Notes: a model not told the origin generated them from the sequence alone. DNA of 6,325 bases from Limiplasma sp045540635 (GCA_045540635.1 JAZQHO010000096.1:1-6325); one strand, 5' to 3'. Counted from the first letter of the stretch, positions 1 through 5,411 are shown. Numbers and translations: made by a program.

Positions 1-91
1 CGCAGGGCTGACGGAGGGATTGTTTCCGACGATTGATCGACCGGGCGGCAGGCTGCCCCGTCAGGGGCTGAGGGTGCCGCCCAGCGCCAAC

Positions 92-685
92 CTACATCTC
101 CGCCCGCAACCGCTCCAGCGCCTGCTGCTCCCAGCGGCACACCTGCCACTGTGCCGCCCCCAGTCGGTTCCCTGTCTCCCGCTGGGTAAGCCCCAGCAGA
201 TACCTGAGGGCGATCACCTGCGCGTATGGGCTGCCCAGACGACGCACCGCATCCCGCAGCAGCACACGCTCCTCAAAGCCATCCTCCCTCGCCAGCGAAA
301 CCAGCTCCGGATCGGCGGTCATGCGGCGCATGCGCTCTGCTGCCGCCAGTGCAGCACAAAGGCGCGGATCCTTGCTCCGCGCCTCCTCTTTTTCTGTATC
401 CCATCCATTCCGCTCCGCCAGCAGCCGTCCCTCCGCTCTGGGCACGTGCATGGGCAACGCCCTGCGGCAGCAAGCCCTCAGCGCCCCAAGCACCACCGGC
501 ACCGCATAGGTGGAAAACCGCAGCCCACGGGCGGGATCGAACCGCCGCTGCGCCTCCACCAGCGCCGTGCGTGCCTCCTGCATCAGCTCCTCCCAAGGCA
601 CGCCCCTGCCCGCGAACCGCCGTGCGCAAGCCGCCGCCAGCCCTTCATGGGCGAAGCCGCCGGCTGCCGGATCAACCGATCTCAT
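92..685 (-). CDS. sigF: Sporulation sigma factor sigma-F (SpoIIAC), short form
   Basis: Forespore-specific RNA polymerase sigma factor, third gene of the spoIIA operon; it directs early forespore transcription once released from SpoIIAB. The 197-residue product keeps a recognisable region 2 (about residues 32-75), including the very conserved RFSTYAVP (56-63), which lines up with the same string in B. subtilis SigF. It also keeps a region 4 helix-turn-helix (about 167-192, LTQRETGNRLG then QVCRWEQ). I chose the ATG at 685 because homology starts soon after it and GGGAG lies 10 bases upstream. An in-frame ATG at 721 would add 12 unrelated residues. The start overlaps the spoIIAB stop by 14 bases, suggesting coupled translation. 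Oddities: it is about 58 residues shorter than the B. subtilis protein. The segment ahead of region 2.2 is largely missing, region 3 is short and hard to align, and the recognition helix carries unusual Ala, Trp and Cys. The family and operon role are sure; full activity is not. Confidence 0.9.
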   Translation of the reverse strand: MRSVDPAAGGFAHEGLAAACARRFAGRGVPWEELMQEARTALVEAQRRFDPARGLRFSTYAVPVVLGALRACCRRALPMHVPRAEGRLLAERNGWDTEKEEARSKDPRLCAALAAAERMRRMTADPELVSLAREDGFEERVLLRDAVRRLGSPYAQVIALRYLLGLTQRETGNRLGAAQWQVCRWEQQALERLRAEM

Positions 686-1139
686 CCAGCATCCGCTCCC
701 GGTGCAAGCCCGCTTCCCCAAGGATGTACTTGCGCATGGTCACAGTGGTGCCCTCGCCCGGGGCGCTGTCCACCTCCACATGATCCATGAAGGTCTGCAT
801 CACGCAAAAGCCCATGCCGCTGCGCTCCGCACCATCACCGGTGGAATAAAAGGGCTGCATGGCGGCCTCCACATCCCGGATGCCGCAGCCCTCATCCCGG
901 ATGCTGACGGTGAGCATCTTCTCCTCCCCGAAGGATGCCCGAAGCACCACCTCGCCGCCCTGCCCGCCGTAACCGTGAACAATGGCATTGGTCACTGCCT
1001 CACTGACAGCGGTCTTTAGGTCCGCCATCTCCGGCAGGGTGGGACACAGCTGCACCGCAAAAGCCGCAATGGTCACACGGGCAAAGGCCTCGTTCTGCGG
1101 CAGCGCTTCAAAACGCAGCTCCATACGGTTTTCCATCAT
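672..1139 (-). CDS. spoIIAB: Anti-sigma-F factor and serine kinase SpoIIAB
   Basis: A GHKL-fold protein that binds sigma-F and blocks it when ATP-bound, and that phosphorylates SpoIIAA on serine. The 155-residue product has the usual family length and all the ATP-binding boxes. The N box is SEAVTNAIVHGY (46-57, with Glu47 and Asn51), the G1 box is RDEGCGI (81-87), and the G2 region is ERSGMGF (105-111) followed by GEGTTV near residues 128-133. The N-terminal NEAFARVTIA (16-25) carries the conserved Arg (about residue 21) corresponding to the sigma-F-contacting Arg20 of B. subtilis. The start is one of two adjacent ATGs. The first overlaps the spoIIAA stop as ATGA, and a purine-rich GGGGAGGGAG lies just upstream, so translation is probably coupled to spoIIAA. 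The 3' end runs 14 bases into sigF. Nothing appears broken. The identification rests on near-continuous motif agreement with known SpoIIAB. Confidence 0.97.
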   Translation of the reverse strand: MMENRMELRFEALPQNEAFARVTIAAFAVQLCPTLPEMADLKTAVSEAVTNAIVHGYGGQGGEVVLRASFGEEKMLTVSIRDEGCGIRDVEAAMQPFYSTGDGAERSGMGFCVMQTFMDHVEVDSAPGEGTTVTMRKYILGEAGLHRERMLDEIG

Positions 1140-1453
1140 ATTCTCCCTCCCCTTTTCCCATCCGCAATGCCAATGACCCGATCCAGCCCGGACAGCCGGA
1201 ACAGCTTCTCCACCGACGGGCGCATGCCCTTCACGCTCAGGCTGCCGCCCCGGGCGCTCAGTGTGCGCAGCCGCCCCAACAGCACCCCGATGCCAGATGA
1301 ATCCATAAAGGTAAGGTTCTCCAGATCCAGCACCACATGCACGACCCTCTCATCCATCAACAGATCATCCAACTGCTGCCGGATCTGGGGCGCGTTGCAG
1401 TGATCCAGCTCGCCCCCGATCACCACGGTGACAGGCTCCCGGTACGCCATCAT
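1136..1453 (-). CDS. spoIIAA: Anti-anti-sigma factor SpoIIAA (STAS domain)
   Basis: A small STAS-domain protein that frees sigma-F by binding SpoIIAB when unphosphorylated; it is the substrate of SpoIIAB kinase and, elsewhere, of the SpoIIE phosphatase. The 105-residue product has the typical STAS layout: an N-terminal strand (VTVVIGGELDHCNA, 8-21), then the phosphorylation loop MDSSGIGVLLGR (50-61). The phospho-acceptor is expected at Ser53, the second serine, matching Ser58 of B. subtilis. The start is one of two adjacent ATGs (1453 or 1450), fixed by a near-perfect AGGAGG at 1467-1462, 8 bases upstream. The reading frame stays open to 1690, but the extra 79 residues look nothing like a STAS protein and would run over the promoter. 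It is the first gene of the spoIIA operon. No dacF-like gene lies directly upstream, unlike the B. subtilis arrangement. The stop overlaps the spoIIAB start by 4 bases. Confidence 0.96.
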   Translation of the reverse strand: MMAYREPVTVVIGGELDHCNAPQIRQQLDDLLMDERVVHVVLDLENLTFMDSSGIGVLLGRLRTLSARGGSLSVKGMRPSVEKLFRLSGLDRVIGIADGKRGGRI

Positions 1454-1461
1454 GCCGCTTT

Positions 1462-1467
1462 CCTCCT
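1462..1467 (-). promoter_or_regulatory. Strong ribosome binding site of spoIIAA
   Basis: On the minus strand this reads AGGAGG inside AAAAGGAGGAAAG, with 8 bases to the ATG at 1453 (11 to the next ATG at 1450). It settles the spoIIAA start against the longer open frame that extends to 1690. Confidence 0.9.
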
Positions 1468-1491
1468 TTTCTGCGGGTGATGGGTGATGGT

Positions 1492-1519
1492 ATTCGTGTA
1501 GGCGTAACCTTTCCCCTTT
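1492..1519 (-). promoter_or_regulatory. Sigma-H-like promoter of the spoIIA operon
   Basis: On the minus strand AAAGGGGAA (1519-1511) is followed after exactly 12 bases by CACGAAT (1498-1492). The sigma-H consensus is RNAGGAWWW, 11-12 bases, RNNGAAT. The -35 matches 7 of 9 positions, and the -10 has the diagnostic GAAT but a C where a purine is expected. The predicted RNA would start near 1485, giving a leader of about 30 bases ahead of spoIIAA. In B. subtilis spoIIA is transcribed by sigma-H RNA polymerase, so position and gene agree. This is a motif match, not an experimental start. Confidence 0.55.
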
Positions 1520-1545
1520 GGCGAAGGATGGAAGCTTTTGCCGAA
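1519..1545 (+). promoter_or_regulatory. Tandem Spo0A boxes (TGNCGAA x2)
   Basis: Two perfect copies of the classical 0A box TGNCGAA lie on the plus strand: TGGCGAA at 1519-1525 and TGCCGAA at 1539-1545. They sit in an 11-bp direct repeat TTTGSCGAAGG (1517-1527 and 1537-1547). The copies are exactly 20 bp, about two helical turns, apart. The first touches the upstream edge of the inferred -35 element, placing the boxes around -35 and -55 of the predicted start. Spo0A~P activating a sigma-H promoter at spoIIA is established in B. subtilis. A role here is inferred from motif, spacing and neighbouring gene. Confidence 0.6.
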
Positions 1546-1568
1546 GGGGGCAGGTTTCGTGCGGCACG

Positions 1569-1598
1569 ATCCGGCAGGATCCGGCAGGGTTTGGCAGG
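1569..1598. repeat. Three 10-bp direct repeats upstream of spoIIA
   Basis: ATCCGGCAGG occurs twice back to back (1569-1578 and 1579-1588), followed by the related GTTTGGCAGG (1589-1598); weaker echoes lie on either side (GGCACG near 1563, GCCACGAGG near 1601). The 10-bp period matches one DNA helical turn, so the core GGCAGG recurs on the same face about 50-80 bp above the inferred spoIIA -35. It could be a protein-binding array or simply slippage-derived sequence; no known operator is recognised. Confidence 0.5.
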
Positions 1599-1615
1599 AT
1601 GCCACGAGGTATGAC

Positions 1616-1662
1616 AAAACCCGCCGCCATTAGCCGGGTGGATTCCGGCGGATGGCGGCGGG
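1616..1662 (-). terminator. Candidate intrinsic terminator (weak T tract)
   Basis: A perfect 11-bp stem (1620-1630 paired with 1652-1662, arm ATGGCGGCGGG) encloses a 21-base loop that holds a further CCGG/CCGG pair (1634-1637 with 1645-1648). On the minus strand the stem is followed directly by TTTTGTC. It lies downstream of the VanW gene and upstream of the spoIIA promoter, where an operon end is expected. The T tract has only four T's and the loop is large, so termination is possible rather than sure. The gap of about 420 bases from the VanW stop codon is long. Confidence 0.4.
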
Positions 1663-1715
1663 GTGTGCCAATATTGTGCAGGAGCTGCATGGAGATAGTT
1701 GATCCGGGGCAGGGC

Positions 1716-1778
1716 GTACAACCCCTCCGGCGCTACGCGCCACCTCCCCTTACACAGGGGAGGCTGTGCGGGTTGGAC
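1716..1778. repeat. Dispersed-type hairpin element with three-way junction
   Basis: Three nested complementarities form a compact fold. The outer stem is 1716-1724 with 1770-1778 (9 pairs, one mismatch). Inside are GGCGC-TAC-GCGCC (1729-1741) and CCTCCCCT-TACAC-AGGGGAGG (1743-1763). On the minus strand the string AGGGGAGGTGGCGCGTAGCG followed by CCGGAGGGGTT closely resembles short intergenic repeats I remember as common in gut Clostridia genomes. That recollection was not checked. It has no coding capacity, so it is probably a REP/MITE-like element. It could act as an RNA processing or stop signal for the operon to its right. Confidence 0.6.
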
Positions 1779-1948
1779 ACCACCGGCAAGCGTGTCTTAC
1801 CCAAGCAGCAACCACCCGCCTGCCGATGCCGCCACCCATCCCCCCCCCAGCGGGGCCCGCAACGCAGCAGGGGGACGAACGCTGACCGCCCGAAGGGCGG
1901 GCGAGCGGGCGCTCCACCTGCGAGGACGGGCCCTCCAGCGAGCGGCGT

Positions 1949-1972
1949 GGGGAAGGGAAGGGCCCCTTCCCC
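1949..1972. repeat. GC-rich hairpin, 9-bp stem
   Basis: GGGGAAGGG (1949-1957) pairs perfectly with CCCTTCCCC (1964-1972) across a 6-base loop. Neither side is followed by a T tract, so it is not a standard intrinsic terminator on either strand. It may help protect the 3' end of the VanW operon RNA. Confidence 0.5.
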
Positions 1973-2011
1973 CTTGAGCCGCGGCTTCTGTCTGTCTACT
2001 CCGAGCGCGAA

Positions 2012-2086
2012 CGCCATGCCGCCAAGGCAAGCGGAGGGCTGACGCACGCCCGCCACGCCTTGGCGGCATGGCGGACGTGCGTCAGC
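2012..2086. repeat. Two interleaved perfect inverted repeats at the VanW stop
   Basis: Repeat A is CGCCATGCCGCCAAGGC (2012-2028), matched exactly by its complement at 2057-2073: 17 bp with a 28-base spacer. Repeat B is GCTGACGCACG (2038-2048), matched exactly by its complement at 2076-2086: 11 bp. The order A, B, A', B' means B' and its partner straddle one arm of A, so the fold is either a pseudoknot or two competing hairpins. The outermost B arm includes the stop codon of the VanW gene (2084-2082). No T tract follows on the minus strand (TTCGCGC), so it is not a classical terminator. Confidence 0.75.
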
Positions 2087-4463
2087 GGCTGTGTACCCCT
2101 ATCCAGTACACATCCTGCCGTGCAGGGTATGTATCCGTGCTGATCTTATCACGCCCGATAAGAATATCATCCTGATAGGTGCAGAGATAGGTATCCACCA
2201 CATAGCCCTCGCGGCCTTTGGAGATCTGCTTCATCTCATCCACATAGTAGACCCGCTCGCCGGTCTTGTCCTCCTTCAGCTTGGGCTCCTCCGGCTTGGG
2301 CAGGATCTCCACGGTCTCGCTTTCCAGCTTGTAGTGGATGTTATCCAGTGAGGGGCCGTAGATGCGCACTTCGCACAGGAGGCTGCGCCCGTTGGAGCCG
2401 CTCTCCACCACGTGGGCGGCAATAAAGACCCGCCCGCCGCTTTCGTTCTTGAAGGCGAAATCCACCTCGCGGCCTCTGGTATCGCTGACGGTGGCATCCA
2501 TGCCCAGACTGGTGTAGTTGACGGGGTTGGAGTGGGCATCCCGGCTGGTGATGGTCATGCCGCTCTGCACGGCGGCAAGGTATACGGTGGTGCTGGCCTG
2601 GCAGACGCCGCCGCCAACGCCCATCACCTCTTCGCCGTAGGCGTACTCGATGGCTTCAAAGAAGCCGTTTTCAAGGCTGCGGCGGCCCACCATCTTGTTA
2701 AAGGAGAACTTGTCGCCGTGGGCAAGGCTCTTGCCGTTGATCTTGGCCAAGGCCACGCGGATGTTGTTGGTGCGCTCCTCGGTGGAACTGGAGGAGATGG
2801 GCGTTACCGCACGGCAGCGCAGCGTTACGGTCTTTTGCAGATCGCTGACGGTCACATTGGGTGCGATGGGCGTGGTCTGCAGGAGTACCTCGCCGGTCTG
2901 CATGCTGTTGACCAGCGCAAGGATCTCCTGCTTTACGGCGCTCACATCCAGCCACTGCCCCCAGACCTCCTCCTGAAAGGTGAAGGGGTTGACGAAATCA
3001 TCCGGGTTGAAGGAAAGGATGACTGCATCCTGCGGGGCGCGGTAGGCGTTGGTCTGCAGCGTGTTGAGGATGGTATCGATGGGCGTGGTATCGGCGCTCT
3101 GCTGGGCAGAGGCGAAATGATACTCGGTGGTCAGCGCAAGGGAGACCGCCTGCTGCAGCGCTTTCTGATCCACCTTGCCGTCTGCTGCCACCGGGTGCCC
3201 CACTGCCCACGCTTGCTGCAGGGCAAGGGTGGGGTCGAAGCTGATGCCCAGCATGGCAGCGGTGATGTCCTTGCTGCTGCCGTTTTCGTTTTTCAGGCGC
3301 ACATACCAGCTGTTCTGCTTCTGGTTCACCTGCGCCCAGACGGCGCTCACACCCTGCTCGTAGGTCATATCGGCAAGGCAGATGCCGTCCACATACACAT
3401 TGGGCAGAAACAGCTCCGCATAGGCGCTTACATTGCCCTTGACGGGCGTGTTTCCGCTCTGGGTGCCGGTGACGGCGGGGGTATGGATGCCGTTGGGCTG
3501 TGGCCGGGGGTTGCGCCCGTTGCCGCCAAAGGCAGCCCATGCCGCCAGAGCACCCAGCACCAGCAGCAGGATCGCCATCTGTGCGCCGTTCTTTTTCAGA
3601 AACTCCTTGAAGCCGGAACCGCCTTCCTCAGCGGGCGGCACGGGGGCGTAGCCGCTGCGGGAGGGGTCGTAGGTGCTGGTGGAATAATTGGCCTGCGTGG
3701 CGGGATAGTCGTTGGGATCGTAACGGTGCTCACCGGCGGCACCGCTCTGCCGGGGATGATCCCCCGGATCGGAGTATCCGCCCTGCTGGGAATAGTCGCT
3801 CAGATCCGCATAACCACCCTGCTGTGGGTAGCCGCCCATGTCGGCATAACCGCCCTGCTGTGGGTAGCCGTTGGGGTCGGCATATCCCCCCTGCTGTGGG
3901 TAGCCGTTGGGGTCGGCATAACCGCCCTGCTGGGGGTAGCCCCCCACATCGGCATAGCCGCCCTGCTGGGGATAGGCGTTCCGCTGGGGATAGCCGCCCA
4001 GATCGATATAACCGCTCTGCTGGGTATAGCTGCCCGGCTCCGCATAGCCGTTTTGCCGGGGATAGCCATCGATATAGCCGCTTCGCTGGGTATAGCTGCC
4101 CTGCTCGCCGTAGCCGTACTGGCCGGTATAGCCGCCGGGCTCGCCGTAGCCATACTGCTGGGTATAGCTGCCGGGCTCGCCGTAGCCGTACTGGCGGGTA
4201 TAGCTGCCGGGCTCGCTGTAGCCGGGCTGGCGCACATAACCGGGCTGCGCCGGATAACCGTCGCCATCGAAGCTGAGCCTCTGCGCAGGGGCCGGACGGT
4301 GCTCCTGCGGCGTTGCGGTCTGAGCATCCTGCGCAGGCTCAGCGCTTTCGGCGCTTCGTCTCCTGCGCCGCGGTGTGCCGGTGGTCTCGATCCGGGGCGG
4401 GCGGGTGCTCCACCCGTCCTGTTCGCCGCCCAGACCGTCGCCGGGAGTGCCTTGCTTGTACAT
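2082..4463 (-). CDS. VanW/YoaR-family membrane protein with Tyr-rich repeat tail
   Basis: A membrane-anchored cell-envelope protein of unknown exact function. The 793 residues divide as follows: a basic, charged N-terminus (RRRRR near 32-36); a Tyr/Gly/Gln/Pro repeat tail (about 70-235); KEFLKKNGAQ then one transmembrane segment (about 294-313); a Pro/Thr-rich linker (314-345); a region resembling peptidoglycan-binding type 4 domains (about 350-540, NVYVDGICLADMTYEQGV is typical); a VanW domain (about 560-690, with GVGGGVCQASTTVY at 616-629); and a C-terminal extension. The Lys-rich flank before the segment predicts the tail inside and the VanW part outside. The start at 4463 has AAAGGAG about 9 bases upstream, and the gene begins 36 bases after the PHP gene, so it is probably in that operon. 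VanW domains occur beside glycopeptide-resistance genes and in many Firmicute envelope proteins, but no enzymatic activity is settled. There is no evidence of a resistance role here. Confidence 0.88.
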   Translation of the reverse strand: MYKQGTPGDGLGGEQDGWSTRPPRIETTGTPRRRRRSAESAEPAQDAQTATPQEHRPAPAQRLSFDGDGYPAQPGYVRQPGYSEPGSYTRQYGYGEPGSYTQQYGYGEPGGYTGQYGYGEQGSYTQRSGYIDGYPRQNGYAEPGSYTQQSGYIDLGGYPQRNAYPQQGGYADVGGYPQQGGYADPNGYPQQGGYADPNGYPQQGGYADMGGYPQQGGYADLSDYSQQGGYSDPGDHPRQSGAAGEHRYDPNDYPATQANYSTSTYDPSRSGYAPVPPAEEGGSGFKEFLKKNGAQMAILLLVLGALAAWAAFGGNGRNPRPQPNGIHTPAVTGTQSGNTPVKGNVSAYAELFLPNVYVDGICLADMTYEQGVSAVWAQVNQKQNSWYVRLKNENGSSKDITAAMLGISFDPTLALQQAWAVGHPVAADGKVDQKALQQAVSLALTTEYHFASAQQSADTTPIDTILNTLQTNAYRAPQDAVILSFNPDDFVNPFTFQEEVWGQWLDVSAVKQEILALVNSMQTGEVLLQTTPIAPNVTVSDLQKTVTLRCRAVTPISSSSTEERTNNIRVALAKINGKSLAHGDKFSFNKMVGRRSLENGFFEAIEYAYGEEVMGVGGGVCQASTTVYLAAVQSGMTITSRDAHSNPVNYTSLGMDATVSDTRGREVDFAFKNESGGRVFIAAHVVESGSNGRSLLCEVRIYGPSLDNIHYKLESETVEILPKPEEPKLKEDKTGERVYYVDEMKQISKGREGYVVDTYLCTYQDDILIGRDKISTDTYPARQDVYWIGVHSR
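3809..3952. repeat. Four 36-bp tandem repeats inside the VanW gene
   Basis: Four units of exactly 36 bp (3809, 3845, 3881, 3917) each begin CATA and contain CCCTGCTG(T/G)GGGTAGCC. On the minus strand each encodes a 12-residue unit of the type GYPQQGGYADPN. Degenerate copies continue on both sides (about 3773-3808 and 3953-3988). The best-conserved units differ at only a few bases, so unit number may vary between strains without shifting the frame. Confidence 0.9.
4080..4223. repeat. Second 36-bp repeat family inside the VanW gene
   Basis: Four 36-bp units encode 12-residue segments of the form GYGEPGSYTQQY (residues 81-128). They have the same period as the GYPQQGGYADPN block but different sequence. 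Between the two blocks (residues 129-163) the motifs mix, which suggests both families arose by stepwise duplication of one ancestral 12-residue unit. Confidence 0.85.
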
Positions 4464-4470
4464 TCGGATA

Positions 4471-4478
4471 GCTCCTTT
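4471..4478 (-). promoter_or_regulatory. Ribosome binding site of the VanW gene
   Basis: The minus strand reads AAAGGAGC here, with 7 bases to the ATG at 4463. This supports the chosen start and independent initiation within the 36-base gap after the PHP gene. I found no promoter in that gap. Confidence 0.75.
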
Positions 4479-4499
4479 GGTGAGAGAATTGAAAAGAGT

Positions 4500-5411
4500 T
4501 CAAAAGAAACGGGACACGGCACCGCCGGGGCAGCAGCCCTTGAGACCGGTGCGCACCAGCAGCTTTTGCAGATCTGCTTCCGGGTCTTTCCAGCCGGAGG
4601 GCATGCGCCCCATCCGGGTGCAGCAGCCGGGATCACCGTGGTAGTCGCTGCTGCCGGTAACAAGCAGCCCCAGCGAGCGTGCCATACTGTCCAGCATGGG
4701 TGCCTGCTGCCTGCTTGCGGAGGGATGGTATGCCTCCAGCCCTGCCAGACCGGCCTGCATCAGCTCCTCCACCAGTGCCCGCAGCCCTTGGGGATCCGGG
4801 TTCAGGCGGCTGGGGTGCGCCAGCACCACCGTGGCACCGGCAGCGGTCAACAGCCGCACGCCCTCGGCAATGGACAGGTACTTCCGGGCGATGTAGGCGC
4901 ATTTGCCCCGGGCCAGATAGCGGTCGAAGGCCTGCTGCATGGTGTTGACCACGCCTGCATCCAACAGCGCGCGGGCGATGTGGGCACGCCCGGTGCCCGG
5001 GCGCAGCAGCTCCTCCTCCACATGGCAGCACAGCCGGATGCCCTGCTTGCGCAACAGGCAAAGCATGCGCTTGCAGCGCTCCACCCGATCCTGCTGCATA
5101 CGGTTCAGAAAGGCCAGCAGCTGTTCGTTTTCCGCATCGATGCCATAGCCCAGCAAATGGGCATGCCCGCCGTCGCCTGTGCTCAGCTCAATGGAGGGCA
5201 GGTAGCGAAGCGGCGGGCTGTCCGGATGCTGCTGGGCGTGGCTGCGGAGCACTTCCCGCATGACCGGTACACCGGCTACGGTATCGTGGTCGCACAGGGC
5301 GATGGCATCAAGCCCCTCCCGCAGCGCACGCGCATGCAGCCCGGCGGGCGTTTCCAGCCCGTCGGATATGGTGGAATGGATATGCAGATCAATGCTGTAC
5401 TGGATGCTCAT
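4500..5411 (-). CDS. PHP-domain metal-dependent phosphoesterase (TrpH/YciV-like)
   Basis: A probable cytoplasmic phosphoesterase of the polymerase-and-histidinol-phosphatase superfamily, COG0613 type. The 303 residues contain the metal-site series in order: DLHIHSTISDG (8-18, His10, His12, Asp17), CDHD (40-43, His42), SIELS (73-77, Glu75), GRAHIAR (141-147, His144), LAHPSR (197-202, His199), EAYHP (226-230, His229) and SSDYHG (254-259, Asp256, His258). This pattern and length fit E. coli TrpH/YciV (RNase AM) and the Chromobacterium nucleoside 3',5'-bisphosphate phosphatase, so nucleotide or short-RNA 5'-end hydrolysis is the likely chemistry; the substrate here is inferred. The start is the ATG that overlaps the ftsH stop as ATGA. 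No clear Shine-Dalgarno precedes it, so translation probably depends on coupling to ftsH. Two Cys pairs, CC near 263 and 293, lie outside the metal site. Confidence 0.9.
   Translation of the reverse strand: MSIQYSIDLHIHSTISDGLETPAGLHARALREGLDAIALCDHDTVAGVPVMREVLRSHAQQHPDSPPLRYLPSIELSTGDGGHAHLLGYGIDAENEQLLAFLNRMQQDRVERCKRMLCLLRKQGIRLCCHVEEELLRPGTGRAHIARALLDAGVVNTMQQAFDRYLARGKCAYIARKYLSIAEGVRLLTAAGATVVLAHPSRLNPDPQGLRALVEELMQAGLAGLEAYHPSASRQQAPMLDSMARSLGLLVTGSSDYHGDPGCCTRMGRMPSGWKDPEADLQKLLVRTGLKGCCPGGAVSRFF
5408..5411 (-). promoter_or_regulatory. ATGA stop/start overlap of ftsH and the PHP gene
   Basis: ATG of the PHP gene (5411-5409) and TGA of ftsH (5410-5408) share bases. The roughly 20 bases upstream on the minus strand (GCGGATGATCGCAA before ATG) have no GGAGG-like site. 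Termination-reinitiation is therefore the likely way the PHP gene is translated. Confidence 0.7.

Larger units (their letters stand above)
1546..2081. other. Gene-free, hairpin-rich intergenic region
   Basis: Between the Spo0A boxes and the VanW stop I see no credible gene. Open frames here (for example the 107-codon one on the minus strand, 1733-2056) are Arg/Pro/Gly-rich, lack ribosome sites and resemble no family. Between 1779 and 2011 it holds a C9 run (1840-1848), a tight CCGCCC-GAA-GGGCGG hairpin (1886-1900), a 9-bp stem (1949-1957 with 1964-1972) and the palindrome AGCCGCGGCT (1977-1986). I recognised no tRNA, rRNA, riboswitch or plus-strand promoter. Confidence 0.6.

Noticed and set aside
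1..91. A terminator after sigF (GCCCC-TGAC-GGGGC, about 56-69).
   Set aside because: The stem is only 5 bp and has no T tract on the minus strand, so the operon may continue past the left edge. No gene could be supported in these bases.
226..1019. Several plus-strand frames across the spoIIAB-sigF region.
   Set aside because: They are antisense shadows of confidently identified genes, with low-complexity Pro/Ala/Arg composition.
1454..1690. An N-terminal extension of SpoIIAA from the ATG at 1690.
   Set aside because: The added residues do not resemble a STAS protein and cover the promoter and Spo0A boxes; the AGGAGG before 1453 marks the true start.
1733..2056. A minus-strand 107-codon frame and overlapping frames on both strands in the intergenic region.
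   Set aside because: They have Arg/Pro/Gly-rich composition, no ribosome site and no family resemblance, and they run through hairpin repeats; this is typical of spurious frames in GC-rich DNA.
2012..2073. The 17-bp inverted repeat as a standard Rho-independent terminator.
   Set aside because: The loop is 28 bases and no T tract follows on either strand.
3773..3988. 36-bp repeats as a CRISPR array.
   Set aside because: The units are contiguous without unique spacers, lie in frame inside a coding sequence and encode a regular 12-residue motif.
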